Source: Cricetomys ansorgei (Eukaryota; Chordata; Mammalia; Rodentia; Nesomyidae). Taken from it: DNA of 64,000 nt. Location of the stretch: assembly GCA_026225945.1 (NCBI GenBank), contig JAMJFZ010003163.1, forward strand, positions 20,892,501 through 20,956,500, in the 5' to 3' direction. The translations under genes were made by a program, and so were the position numbers. Below the pieces are notes generated by a model. It saw nothing but the letters and a program-made list of their open reading frames with translations. It was not told where the DNA came from and made no database searches. Below, in pieces: positions 1-11,237 of the stretch (position 1 is its first letter; each line of letters opens with the position of its first letter).

Positions 1-2339
1 TGGGAGGGCAAGAGCAGAGACCGGAAGGATGAAGACAGAGGACCAGGAGCTATCTGGAGGATGGGAAGGTGTCTCCCTAGCTGGGCTTCTAAGCCAACCT
101 TCCACCCAGGGAAGACCTGGGACCTTTGCAGGGGTTGAATAAAGGTTGAAGAGAGAGAAAGGTCCCCAAAGACAGTCTAAGGTAGAGCTTTCCTTGGGGT
201 GGCTGAGCCTCGCAGACAAGTTTTTCCATATGATTTTCATTCCATTTTCATCATCTGTTATAACATAAAATTTCATCAACTGTAAATGTCAGTTCTTCCC
301 TTTATTATTTGCTAATGTCATAAAAATCTGAATTGTTTGCTTTGTTAAAGGGCTTGCTGGCATTGACTTTTTCTTATTTGTGCTTTACTACCCCAAATGT
401 GTGGGGTTTATTTATTTTTATTTTTTTTTAAATAACATCCCTTTTGAAATGGGATTTAAATAACAGAGCAAGGTTTGCCATTATCATAAATGTGTAAAGT
501 GCTTTGTGAGAAATAAAATGGATCATGGATTCAGGATAATTCAAACTGAAATGTTATGTTCAGTACCAAGATTAGATTACGTTAATGCAGTTCATTTTAA
601 ATGGTTTAAAGGCCATCAGATGCATGTGAAAGGAATCTGTATCATAACTTAGAATAAATAGACTGAGACATTTGTTTATAATGTCAGTGCTAAACAAATC
701 TATTACTGCATTTCTGCATGTAGCATTATGTTACCACTGCTATTAAACAAACAGAGCATGAAGATAAATTATAGCTTTAATTATAAACATTACCTTTGCG
801 TATTTATTAATTTAAAATGGAACAATGTTCAATAACCTTAGGTTATTTATATCAGCTAACATTTTAATTAACTTTGTTGTATTTATGGGACTTGGTAATT
901 GTTGCTACCAGGCACATGTAGTTCCTTGAATAATGGAGGCCAGCGAACCTATCCCTGTGCACATTGCCCGTTAAATGAGATGGTGGCTTTGTCACTCCTG
1001 ACAGAGACAGGCTGCAGTGAAGACTCCCTGAGTGAGTAGCCCAAGGTTCCCGGATTACCTTTCTCCTGGGGACCCACCGATAGGGCATGCCTGAATTCCT
1101 GGACAGACTTCTTTTTAATTAAGAAATAGTGTCATTCAAAGCATCAGAGCTAGAGACTCACAGTTGAGCACGTGATCGGAGGCTCTGGCCCTTTCTCAAC
1201 AGTGGTCGGTTAAATGCAGACAGTTCTTCACTTACAATGCTTCGGCATAAAGGTTTCTGACTTCATGATGAGACAAGATAATATTCATACAAAGATAATG
1301 CTTTGCAGTTTCAAAGTAGTGTCAACACTTCCTGATTGTGCCCGCTCTTGAGCTGATGTGAATGTTCTGAGCTTTCAGATGATAGGCTATGCATATTTAA
1401 ATGTACTCGGAATCTCCCTACTTATAGTAGATTTATCGCACCCCATTGTAAACTTCTGAGCACCTGTGTGCACATCAGGTGCTTGAATCTTAATTGTGAA
1501 ACAGACAGGCAATACCTATTACAATTCTGCAAATCTTTTAATCATTTTATTTATCATTCATCAGCTTATTTGTTCCATTAACCCGCTGCTGCACAAGGTT
1601 AGTGGGAAATCCCTTCTATCCTTGCTGGAATTGAACCACAATTCAGAATACAGACCAAAAGAGGACAGAACTCTGGCTCTGCCCACCATAGTTTCTATTC
1701 AAAAGCTCTTTGTTTCCTATTGGTTTCTCAGAACCTGGTTATCTTCCAACGTTCACTCCACGAGTGATCTGGGCAACCTAGGCAATACCTGCAAACTCCT
1801 TCCTTGTTACTTAGGAGACATGGCCATCGCCTCTGAGGTCTGGCCGCCCCTTGAGAAGGCTGGCCCTTAGCAGCACTCACAACAACCTTCTCAAGTGAAC
1901 TCACAGGCTGTCTCCTGTGCACAAACCACAGGAGTCTTGAGATCTCCCTCCCATGTTCCCATACCTTCTTCCTCTTTCCTGAACCGCCCTTTCCTTTTGC
2001 CCATTCTGTGATAGATGTCGTTAACTTATTTTACCCAAAGACTAAAATATTCAAAACACAAGCATCCCTGTCTTGGGGAGATGGGAGGACTAAATCTTCA
2101 TATACCATCTCAAACTTGAAGACATTACAGAGAAGTATAACTCTGAAAGGGTGGAGTCTTGAAAACAGGGATCTTTCAAACTTTCATCCCTTGTATTTCT
2201 GTGCTCACATGTGCTCACTGTACCCTTTACTCTCTCGGGAGTCATCACTCTGCGTGAAGGGCTACTGGAGAGAGATTACACTGAGGGGAGGGACCTTCCT
2301 TCTCAGGAGTCCACCCACCTCTAGCCACACACAGAGCTA
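1..2339. other. Intergenic, repeat-poor; no gene seen
   Basis: There is no convincing coding sequence on either strand. 240-900 is AT-rich with homeodomain-type motifs (ttaatta at 864-870) and a SOX-type aacaatg at 821-827; it is a candidate regulatory element. 900-2339 shows no repeat I recognise. Short open frames here have no family resemblance. Confidence 0.6.
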
Positions 2340-2340
2340 T

Positions 2341-2341
2341 G

Positions 2342-2375
<34 letters not shown>

Positions 2376-2391
2376 AACACACACACACACT
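2341..2391. repeat. (CA)n microsatellite
   Basis: CA run with two caaa interruptions; it abuts the 5' side of an old L1 fragment. Confidence 0.95.
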
Positions 2392-2424
2392 GAAAACTCT
2401 GAGCAGACAAGTGATAACCTTTAA

Positions 2425-3060
2425 CAAAACAACCCAACACAAAACAAAAATGGGCAAAGGACTTGAATAGACATTTCTCCAAAGAAGATACATAAATGGT
2501 CAGCAAACACATGAAAAGACGGTGATATCGCTAATGGCTGGAGAAGCGCAAAGTCGAGTGCAGTGAGATACTATCTCATAGCCATTAGGATGACCTCTCT
2601 CGTTCAAAAACAGCCAGGGACTACTGTGCTAGTGCAACATGGAGAACCCAGAGCCACAGCTACCTACTGCTGATGAGCTTTGTAAGATGGTACAACCAGC
2701 TACCAGTTCCTCAAAACTTTAAAAACAGACTTATCCAAGAGGCAATGGTTATGCTACTGGGTAATATGCCCCAGAGAACTGAAAGTAGGGTTTTGAGGAA
2801 ATATTATGTTCGTAGTACCTTTAATCACAACAGCTAAAATAAGGGAGCAACCATGACAGATGAATGAACAAGGCAAAGGCAGCCTATAATGATAACAGAA
2901 TACTCTGCCTTTAAAAGAAAATGAATTCATAAATATGACAACAGAAAGGTTATTTATGTGGATTAAAGTTATCCTGTTGCAGAGACAAAGCCCATATGGT
3001 TCTACTTACATGGGAAAGTGAGAGCAGTCATGTCCATAGACAGAAAAAGCTCTCTCTGAG
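2425..3060 (+). mobile_element. LINE-1 fragment, ORF2 3' end, sense
   Basis: The sequence aaaatgggcaaaggacttga, atagacatttctccaaagaa and gatactatctcatagccatt matches the conserved C-terminal part of L1 ORF2. The frame is destroyed by indels. This is an old, dead copy with no 5' half. Confidence 0.85.
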
Positions 3061-4213
3061 TTAACTTCCTAGACCAGGCAGTGACCTGTTGCAACATAGG
3101 CTTGATGTCAGTAGACACTCAGATGTAACCAAAGTCAGTACTTCTGGGAGGATCCAAATACCAGGAAGAGGTATGGGGGATGATGAAAGGAGAGACACAA
3201 ATACCCTGGATCTCAGGGACAAGATGACCACCAGATAAAAGGACAGGGCTGAGATCTGGAATGATTGGCTGCCTTTGTTTCCCTGTCCCCTAGGTAACCT
3301 GTTGGTGTCATGCTGCTTTCTAAGGTGAAGACTTACTGTCTTCTCAGATTGGCAGTTCTGTCAAGAAACTCTTGATTCTCTCCCTGTCTCTGCTCCCTGG
3401 TGTTTGTGGTGATGGGCCTCACAAGCTCCACTGCACCAGTTATGCGGACATCTCTACCGGTGGTCCCACTGGTGTCTGCGCAGCTTCATCTTCCATGGAC
3501 AGCTCCAGCTCAAGTCTATGGCATTGCTACCTGTTCTCACCTCCTCCTGTCCCACAAGTGCTAGTATTTTTCTGTTGCGTCTACTCTGTAAGTTGCTTCA
3601 ACTTCCCCTATTTGACTTCATAGCTCTCCCAGCCCCATTATAACCAGTTACCCTCTCTGACCCTTCAGTTTGGCCAACTGGCATTGTATCTACTTTCAGA
3701 GTGAAACTTGATATCGATCTCACTGCCAAACGAGGGAGAGGAGTTGAGAGTGCAATTTTGAGAGTCCCCAGACAAGGCTTAGAAGAAAAAGAATCTTGGG
3801 AGAAAATGAAAAAGAAAAGAAAACAAGGATTTCTACAAAGGCAGTAAAAACAAAACAAAACAAACAACAACAAAACCAACTCCACTCGGGGAGGTCTCTC
3901 TTCTTTTCCTCAGAACAGATTTATGTTCAAATCAGTTCATCCAAGAAATATAGTGTTTGGGAGATGTGGTGGCCAGTCTTGATCAGCAGCTTGTCAGAAT
4001 GTTAAACCACCTGTGGACATACCCTGGATACATCTGAGAGTGTTTCTAGGTAGGTTTAATTGAGATGGGAAGATCCACCATGAATGTAGGAGGCACATTT
4101 CACAGGGTCCTTTACTGAATGATAAGAAAAAGCAAGTGGAGCCACCCCTTTCTCAGCCCTGACTGTGGGTGCAGGGTGTCTTGCTACTCCACATTATACC
4201 TAGCTTGTATTTA
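3061..4213. other. Intergenic, no gene or clear repeat
   Basis: Mixed-composition sequence without recognisable coding or repeat identity. An A-rich CAAAA/CAACAA stretch at about 3847-3877 may be a degenerate retroposon tail. Confidence 0.5.
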
Positions 4214-4233
4214 CTTTTCCCTTTCTTTCTTTT

Positions 4234-4289
<56 letters not shown>

Positions 4290-4323
4290 TTCTTTCTTTC
4301 TTCCTTCCTTCCTTCCTTCCTTC

Positions 4324-4369
<46 letters not shown>

Positions 4370-4382
4370 TTCCTTTCTTTCT
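4214..4382. repeat. Compound polypyrimidine microsatellite (TTTC)n-(TTCC)n-(TC)n
   Basis: About 165 nt of almost pure pyrimidine on the plus strand, in three blocks: TTTC repeats, TTCC repeats, then about 20 TC units. It sits exactly where the A-rich tail of the adjacent minus-strand SINE would be. Confidence 0.97.
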
Positions 4383-4383
4383 A

Positions 4384-4567
4384 AGATTTATTTTGTTCTT
4401 ACTATCTATTCGAGTAAGTGCATGTGAGTGCAGGTACCTGCCGAGACCAGAAGAGGGCATAGGATTCTCTGGACCTGGAGTTACAGACAGTAGTGAGCCA
4501 CTCAAGAATAGATGCTGTGAACCAAACTTGAGTCCTCTGCAAGAGCAGCAAGAGTTTTTAACTGAGC
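4384..4567 (-). mobile_element. B2/B3-family SINE
   Basis: The plus strand shows gaccagaagagggcatagga, gagttacagacagtagtgag and agtcctctgcaagagcagca, the reverse of the B2/B3 body. The tail end abuts the 4214-4382 microsatellite. Confidence 0.85.
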
Positions 4568-4568
4568 C

Positions 4569-4700
4569 AGCCCCTGGCCAAAGTATATTTCATGCCATGA
4601 AGGACCGTGTCCTAAACTGTGAGCCAAAGCAAACCCTTCCTTCCTTAAGTTGTTTTCATTGGTTATTTTGTCACAGCAATGACGAAAGTAACTGATGTCA
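4569..4700 (+). mobile_element. MaLR-type LTR, 3' part
   Basis: Contains gtcctaaactgtgagccaaa, then cttaagttgttttcattggt and tattttgtcacagcaatgac, the 3' end typical of rodent ORR1/MT MaLR LTRs. The 5' part has been lost or displaced by the SINE to its left. Confidence 0.7.
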
Positions 4701-6115
4701 GCACCAAAGAAGTGCACATGAGGGTAGGGAGGAAGGCAGAAGTATGAGCACGTCCCTCAAAGCCCTTTCCAGGAACACCGCTGCCTGCCAGCATCTAAGG
4801 CACTTCAGAGAGAACACTTCACTCAGTGGCTAGAGAGGCTGTGTTTGTAGTCTTCCTGGAGCACCCGCTTAATCAAGTTAGTCCCACCACTTAACTATCG
4901 TTTAATTGCCTGTGGTTTATATCTTGCATATCCAGTGGTTATGTGATTGCAAATTTAATGATTGAAACACTTAAGCAAAGAAAAAAAGAAGACAAATATT
5001 AGCATGCATCACGTGAGGAATTCAGACTAAATGGAGTAATTTTGCATTTCATCGGATTTCCATCGGATTTTCTTTTCCAAGGGGAAAGCTCTGGGCACAC
5101 ACACGGGGGGAATTCTTGCCTTTCACAGATTGACTATGCCTTTTTCCCTCCCATTGATAACTCCACATAGCTGTACTCACAGCACTCTTTGACTAAGTGT
5201 GCCTCATTAACTCATATTTACCTGCTCTTAGCACCCAGCGATCACTGATATTTTGGAATTCATTCTTTCCAGGTATGTCTCAGAGAGCCCTGAGCTGGGA
5301 GACCTTAATGGATCTGTTGACATTTCCAAAGGATTTTAAATTCCAATCCCTCTTTCCTGACCACTAGTCCCCATCCATTTTCTTTGCTCCTATGAGAATT
5401 TCAAATCACTTTGTCTTTGCCCCTAAGCAAAAGTTGTGACCTAACAAGGGACCTTTGACCTCCACAGAGCTTCTGCAGCTCATCAAAGTGGTGTGGTGCT
5501 CTCAATGACAGATGACACTTAACTGCAATGAGGAAGTGAGGGAAAATTAATTGTGCTTTCAGGAGCTGAGCAGTGTGGTCTCTGAAGGGTAAGGAACAGA
5601 CCACAGAAGTAGAACCCACAACAAACTGCCGAGGAGCCCCAGGGCTCTCTGAGGTCAGGGGCCCCTTGTTGCTCCCCACAGTGCTCAAACTTCACTCACT
5701 GGATGAAGTCTAAGCATCGTTAACCTGACACATTGATCACTCTCAGTCAGATCTGAAGTCTTAGACAATAACACTGAAGTTGAGCAGAATATCACCAGTG
5801 GCAGAAGGTCACATAGCAAGCTTTGGATCCAGGTTTCCACTTTTGCTGCTTTCAGAATCACAGACGTGGAAGGGCTCTTTGGAGACACAGCAATGGCCTC
5901 TCCTTTATAATGTCTCTTGTTGGTATTGGACAAGTCCTCTTAAATTTCTGGATAATTGAGAACTGTGATGCTCGAGAATTCTGTCCCAAATCGTTTTAGT
6001 ATGTTACATCAGAGAACATCCTTGCATACAAATTGATGATACTCATTTAGCAAGTGAAAAAAAAAATTCAGGTTCCACATGATAACTGGTCCTTTTCTGA
6101 TCTGTGTAGTTTTGA
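4701..6115. other. Intergenic, no gene
   Basis: 4860-5060 is AT-rich and repeat-free with closely spaced homeodomain- and E-box-like motifs (tcacgtga). About 5780-5870 resembles a MIR fragment in antisense (aaggtcacatagcaagcttt). Otherwise nothing recognised. Confidence 0.45.
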
Positions 6116-6119
6116 AATT

Positions 6120-6445
6120 AAACCAAAATGAATAACACCTGAGTATGCATAAATACATAAATAGATAAGCCAAATATGATGAACACATACAATTAGAATA
6201 TTATTCAGCTCTTAAAACCAAGGCAATTATGAGATGTGTTACAACTCAGATGAACATTGAGGACTTTGGGCTAAGAAAATAATCAAGCCTCCATAAGGCA
6301 TGCCATCTGGTTCTACCTGTATGAAGTGCAAAGAATTTACAGACACGGAGGTTAGAACGGAAGTTGCCAGGAGACCAGTGAGAGAAGTCATTTCTTAGTA
6401 AGGATGGGATTTGATTCTGAAAAACTGAATAATACATAGTAAATG
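6120..6445 (+). mobile_element. LINE-1 3' end, sense
   Basis: The sequence attagaatattattcagctc, acaactcagatgaacattga and ccatctggttctacctgtat matches the end of L1 ORF2 and the beginning of the 3'UTR; degenerate. Confidence 0.75.
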
Positions 6446-7014
6446 TTCTTCCCAATCCCCACGGCTATGTAGTGTGTGGTGGGGGGGGGGGTGAGTGCCT
6501 GCCAACCAATAGCTGCACCTCTACCTCTGTTGGTGCTAAGAGACTGGATGAAATGGACAAGGGCACCAGACACCCCACAAATGCTGACCCACGGGCCCAT
6601 GGAAAAAAAGATGATCAGGACAGGTCTGTTCAGGACTACAACCCTTCCAGTGCGTGGGAGCTGTAGAGGGACTTCCTTCTCTGGTGTAAGATAGCTCTTC
6701 CAATTCCTGGTATGCAGCTGGCAGCAGCAGCTTCGACTGGCCCCCGTTTTTCCATGTGTATCTTGAGAGGTTGTTTCTCCAGACATCGTGAGTCCTGATT
6801 ATGATCTTTCCATCAGGAAGTCAGCTATGGAGCTAGGTGTGTTAATCCTAGCACAAGGGAAAGGAGAGCAGGAATCCATGGCCATCTTGAGCTACCTAAT
6901 AAGACCTTGTCCCTGACTTAAAGAAAGAAAAAAAAGTCAGGTATGATGCCCTATTTTATTGAAATCTTTAAAAAGTTGTTATGGTATGAAACGTTATGGT
7001 TTTCTTCTTAATAA

Positions 7015-7212
7015 TTAAAAAACTTATTCATTTTAATTTGTATGAGTGTTTTGCCTGCATGTATGTAGGTATACACATGTGTGGATGGTGCCCACAGAGA
7101 TCAGAGGAGAACATTGGATCTCTGGAACTGGTGAATCATCTTATGGGTGCTGGGAACTGAGCCCCGATCCTCTGCAAGAGAAACAAGTTCTCTTAACCAG
7201 GGAGCCATGTAT
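7015..7212 (-). mobile_element. B3-family SINE
   Basis: The plus strand reads tgagtgttttgcctgcatgt, then ggtgctgggaactgagcccc and gttctcttaaccagggagcc, the reverse complement of a tRNA-derived B3 SINE. Confidence 0.8.
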
Positions 7213-7253
7213 CAGTATACCTACAAGGAAGACACGGAGGCATATTCACAGCT

Positions 7254-7524
7254 GCAAAACCTGCCAGACCTCAGCAGAAGGAACAATTATCATGGCAAGT
7301 GGCATCCTGGACAGTGGACCCCTGAGTGTCCCATCTCAAGGACTTTTACTGAGACCTATGCTCCTCAGGTGTTCTCTGAATACCACGTGCAGATCATGAG
7401 GAATCAAGCATCCCTGACATAAAGCCAACACCTGCAGACATACAAAATGGCAAGCGTAGGCAGCCCTTCTCCCAACAGTGCACAAAACCACCATTTTAAA
7501 CATGACTAAAGATAAACTTCTACA
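7254..7524 (+). repeat. Unidentified dispersed repeat, copy 1
   Basis: It shares several blocks in the same order with 24165-24423: cctcagcagaaggaac near the start, acctgcagacatacaaaa in the middle, and cccaacagtgcacaaaacca with a following taaactt near the end. The left half is more diverged. It is flanked on both sides by antisense B3 SINEs. I cannot name the family; an LTR or retroposed fragment ending in an aataaa-like signal is possible. Confidence 0.65.
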
Positions 7525-7554
7525 ACAGAGTCATCTCCCCAGCCACCAAAAGAA

Positions 7555-7797
7555 ATGTATTTATTTTTACTATATGTGTCTGACTGTTAACCTGCACGTA
7601 TATATGTGCATCAGGTGCATGTGCTGCTTGTAGAGGCCAGAAGAGGGCATCAGACCTCAGTAGGTGGAGTCACAGGTGGCTGTGCACTGCTCAGTGTGAG
7701 TGCAGGGTGGGGGTGGGGGTGGGGGACTGCACTCTGGCCTTCCTCCGAAGGAGCAGCAGGTGCTCTTAACTGCTGAGCTACCTCTCCTGCCCTTTAT
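7555..7797 (-). mobile_element. B3-family SINE with G-rich internal expansion
   Basis: The plus strand has gaggccagaagagggcatca at the centre and gtgctcttaactgctgagct at the right, the reverse of the B3 head. A G-rich tract (7705-7725) has expanded within it. Confidence 0.8.
7705..7725 (+). repeat. G-quadruplex-forming tract
   Basis: GGG-T-GGGGG-T-GGGGG-T-GGGGG: four G runs with single-T loops, the tightest form of the G4 consensus. Confidence 0.85.
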
Positions 7798-8040
7798 GGC
7801 TTTCCTGTCAGTAACATGCACATCTATTAATTTCTTGGTGTTAATTATCTTTGCTAATGTTGGTTGTTTCAACTACTTTTGCCACTTTGTGAAGGAAAAG
7901 ATGATTTTCATACTAGGCAGATATTTTTACTGCTCTGTTATTGGTATTAATATTTTTCATTGCTTTATTTCTGGACTTTTTTAGTGAAAGCAGTCATATA
8001 TAAAGACCATGGTCTCCCCAGTGTTTATACTTCAACGGTG

Positions 8041-8104
8041 TTTTGTGTTGTTGTTGGTGGTGGTTTTTTTTGTTTTTCGTTTTGTTTGTTTGTTTGTTTG
8101 TTTG
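8041..8104. repeat. (TTTG)n / T-G-rich tract
   Basis: Six or so TTTG units preceded by GTTGTTGGTGG; resembles the tail of an antisense SINE whose body is not recognisable. Confidence 0.85.
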
Positions 8105-8234
8105 CCTTGTTTGACCAGGAAGTCTCTCCAATACAGAATGTCAATGGCGATGATCAACAGTACTTCTTATTTCTCCTGCTAAAAGAGCTATCTAGTGTCT
8201 TGCTGTTGAAACTTGTTTATTATTTAAATTTATT

Positions 8235-8705
8235 GTTACATTGATAGCTAAAGACATGAAAATTGTACCCATAATTGAGACACAATGTGAGGTGATGTAT
8301 GTACACATTATATAAGATTTACATTGAGTTAAAAATATTTGTCTCTCATTTTTTTGTTGTTGTTTTTTTAATGGAAGAAATTCTTCTAGCTTCCTGAAAT
8401 GTGCAGTGTGATACTGTCATCTGTGAAGACACCACTGTGCAGCAGAGCTCCTCCCTCCTACCTAACACACACAGTACTGCCAGCCACCCTTCTCCCATCT
8501 CCCTGGCCATTTTAAGCTTTCACAAGCAACCATCCTATTCTCCACCTCTGTGAAATCAACTTTCACAGTCTATGTGTGAACAACATTGCATGGTACTTAT
8601 CTGTCTTTCCCAGGTTTATCTCATTTAACATAATGATCTCCAAACAGAATCTCTTTCTTTTTATGGTGGCACCATAGTATCTCATCATATATACGTACCA
8701 TCTCC
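8235..8705 (-). mobile_element. LINE-1 3' end, antisense
   Basis: The plus strand carries attatataagatttacattg near the left and tcatttaacataatgatctc, ctttttatggtggcaccata and gtatctcatcatatatacgt at the right, the reverse of the L1 ORF2 end and 3'UTR. Old and fragmentary. Confidence 0.65.
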
Positions 8706-8822
8706 TCCTCCTTCCTTCCTCCTCCTCCTCCCCTTCCTCTTCTTCCTCTTTCTCTTCTTTTCCTTCTTCCCCTTCCTCCTGCTCTTCTCGTAGTCCCACC
8801 CCTTCCCCTCCTCTTCTTTCTT
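8701..8822. repeat. Polypyrimidine tract (CTTCCT-rich)
   Basis: About 120 nt almost entirely C and T on the plus strand; it abuts the L1 fragment. Confidence 0.9.
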
Positions 8823-9002
8823 TCTATTGCTCCTTTTTTTTTTGTTTGTTTGTTTTCTGAGTCAGGTTAGTATAAACCCTTGCTTCAAGGCCTTGTATCC
8901 ATTTTCCCTATTCATTTATAAGCTAATAAAGACAGGCTATTCTGTGTCTTGGTTACTGAGAATAGAAGATGAAGCACAGAAGTGCTGGTATCTAGATTAC
9001 TC

Positions 9003-9054
9003 TCTTCCTTCCTTTCTTCGTTCCTTCCTCCCTTCCTTCCTTCCTTTCTTCCTT
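9003..9054. repeat. (TTCC)n microsatellite
   Basis: Degenerate TTCC/TTTC units over about 50 nt. A related tract recurs at about 9219-9264. Confidence 0.9.
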
Positions 9055-9084
9055 TTGGCTTGTTTTGTTTATATGTATTTGTTT

Positions 9085-9375
9085 GATTGTTTCTTATGAT
9101 GCTGGGGATAAAACATGGAGCCCTGTCCATGCTGAATGAGCATTTTACCACAGAGTGGCATCCGGAGCCCTAAGGATATCTATGGGTAAAATTTTTATCT
9201 GCTATTTACATTCTCTCTCTTCCTTCTCTCCATCTTTCCTTCCTTTCATCCATCCTTCCTTCCGTTAGTTAAAATCAGAATCTCACAATGTAGCCCGGGT
9301 GGCCTTGGATGCGTGGTTCTCCTGCCTCAGCCTCCTGGGTGCTGGGGTTACAGACGTGTGCTACCATGCCTCACC
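9085..9375 (-). mobile_element. B4-type composite SINE (B1-like plus ID-like)
   Basis: Read on the minus strand, a B1/Alu-like part (9375-9270; plus strand cctgcctcagcctcctgggt) is followed by an ID-like part (9170-9095; plus strand tgatgctggggataaaacat). They are separated by a TTCC-type tract. The same B1-then-ID order is seen at 33598-33785. Confidence 0.6.
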
Positions 9376-9659
9376 TCATTTGTTCCTCACAAATATGCTT
9401 CACTGAGTGGAAAGGGGGGATAAGGAGACTCGCTAAAGACCTCACTATAGATCATCCAGCTGTGTGAGTGGAGACCATCCTGTGAGATCACGTGGATACA
9501 AGGGCTACTGGTTTTGACAAGGTGTAGAAGTGGCTCACGCTCCTTAGAAAACTTTTTCAAATATGAAAATTGAAAAGCAAAGAGATTTTTTTCAAATTAT
9601 CCTTATTTAAATCAGAAATTAAAAGTATGCAGAATTAGCCAGCTGCTGATGTTACCAAT

Positions 9660-9830
9660 AGAGACAGAATTGTGTCCTTGAGCAAATTACCCAGATTCTC
9701 TGAATGGGAATATTTTCACAATTGACAATGAGGACTATTACCCACCTCCTGTGATTGTTTTTAAGATTAAGTGAAATGTAAGACATCTGTTATAATTCCT
9801 AGTACAATGTGAAGCACTTCAATACATCTT
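9660..9830 (+). mobile_element. MIR SINE, degraded
   Basis: Follows the MIR pattern: tgtgtccttgagcaaattac, then gattctctgaatggg, ttacccacctcctgtga and gattaagtgaaatg. Confidence 0.55.
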
Positions 9831-10325
9831 CGTTCTTTTCTTTTCCTTTAGTCAAAATCCATGAACATAACAACCACGCTATGAATATGTATGGAGAGAA
9901 ACAGGATTTACTATTCAATACATTTACCCTTAACTTCTATTCTTTAATAGAATCTAATCACTCACCATCCCTTTTTTTTTTCTACAAAAGGTTTGGATGG
10001 AACACATCCTTTTGGAGCAGCTGTTATACGCTGACTACACTGTACTAGTCAACTTCACACATGTTTCCCAGGAAAACAATGGCACGAGATTTCAGATTAT
10101 ACCTTCAGAACGGTCTAATTGGCTTCCTTCTTACTCTGCTCAGCACTGCCCTATCTATAGAAATCAGTATCCTTTGACTGACGATGACCAGGTAGAAGAC
10201 TCAGAGAATCCAAGCTACAAGGACTAAAGCGAAGAAAGCCTTGAGGAAAAGAAGACTGTGAATGAGCTATGATTTCTTTTAAAGTGCACTTATTTTTTCA
10301 TGCAAAAAGTATATTAAGCATGTGT

Positions 10326-10665
10326 GATAGTTTGGTTATCAAATGGCCCTCAAAGGCACATATATTGGGGGCTTGATTCCCAGCCAACAGTACTATTTTG
10401 GAAGGTGGTAAAACTATAGGGAGTAAGGCCCAGTTGGGAGGTCACTGATGGCCTGTCTTTGGGGGTTAGGACTCCTCCCCATCCCTTTCCTTCCTGGTAC
10501 CATGAAGCAGCCTCTCTCAACCCCAATCCTGTATCCCTACCATTTCATTGTGCCCCAAAGAAGGATAGAGCCAACCAACCATGGACTGAGACCAGGAGCC
10601 AAAATAAATCCTCCTTCCTTTAAACTGTCACTCTTGGACATTTGTCACATTGCTGGAAAACAATA
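10326..10665 (+). mobile_element. MaLR-type solo LTR
   Basis: Starts tgatagtttggtt; internal landmarks are ggcttgattcccagcc, ggaaggtggtaaaac, gaccatggactgagacc and gagccaaaataaatcctcct, where the aataaa poly(A) signal lies, ending near ggacatttgtcacattgctg. This order matches rodent ERVL-MaLR (ORR1/MT-like) LTRs. No internal retroviral sequence is present. Confidence 0.8.
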
Positions 10666-10674
10666 TGGCATTTG

Positions 10675-10980
10675 TTATGTGCTTGGCAATGTCTAGGCAC
10701 TGGGCATGTAACATTAATTGAGAATGACATGGTATCTGCTCTCGCAGGGCTCAGTCCTTGCACAAGAGACATTAAAAAGCTGCCTAAAGAATGAAACAAG
10801 ACAATGTGGATAGCAATAAGTGTCAGGAAGGACAAAAACAGGTTTGTGATGAATGGTTCCTGAGCATGGGAAGAAGATTCTCCATGGTTCGTGGGTTTCC
10901 TTAAAGATGAAATCTAAGCAGAGGCCAGAGGAAGTCACAAGTCTGGAGAGTTGGGAGAAAATGTGATTCAGGGGTGAAAA
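10675..10980 (+). mobile_element. Ancient mammalian interspersed repeat
   Basis: The pattern gtctaggcactgggcatgta, then tctgctctcgcagggctcag and aagacaatgtggatag resembles an old repeat common to placental mammals. I cannot name it firmly. Related copies: 28215-29000 and 29650-29810. Confidence 0.45.
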
Positions 10981-10989
10981 GTAGATCCT

Positions 10990-11160
10990 AATGGGGGTGG
11001 AGAGACGCTCACCTGTTAAGGGGATCAGAGTCGAGTTCCCAGCACTCATGTCTGAAAGCTCACAGCTTCCTGTAACTCCAGCTCCAAGGAACCTGACACT
11101 CTTCTGGTCTCAAAGTGTACCTGCATGCACCAACATCTGTCTACACATACTTAAAAAGAG
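10990..11160 (+). mobile_element. B3-family SINE
   Basis: Contains gagttcccagcactcatgtc, then cctgtaactccagctccaag and ctgacactcttctggtctca. Confidence 0.75.
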
Positions 11161-11237
11161 AATATTTTAAAAGAGAAAAGAAAAATAGACCCTAGGGTGG
11201 GAAAGATGCAAGCATCAGAATATATAAAGATATATAA

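Noticed and set aside
1496..1870. 124-residue plus-strand open frame
   Set aside because: No family resemblance; chance open frame in non-coding DNA.
2425..3060. Possible active LINE-1
   Set aside because: Only the 3' part of ORF2 remains, with many indels and stops; no ORF1 or 5'UTR.
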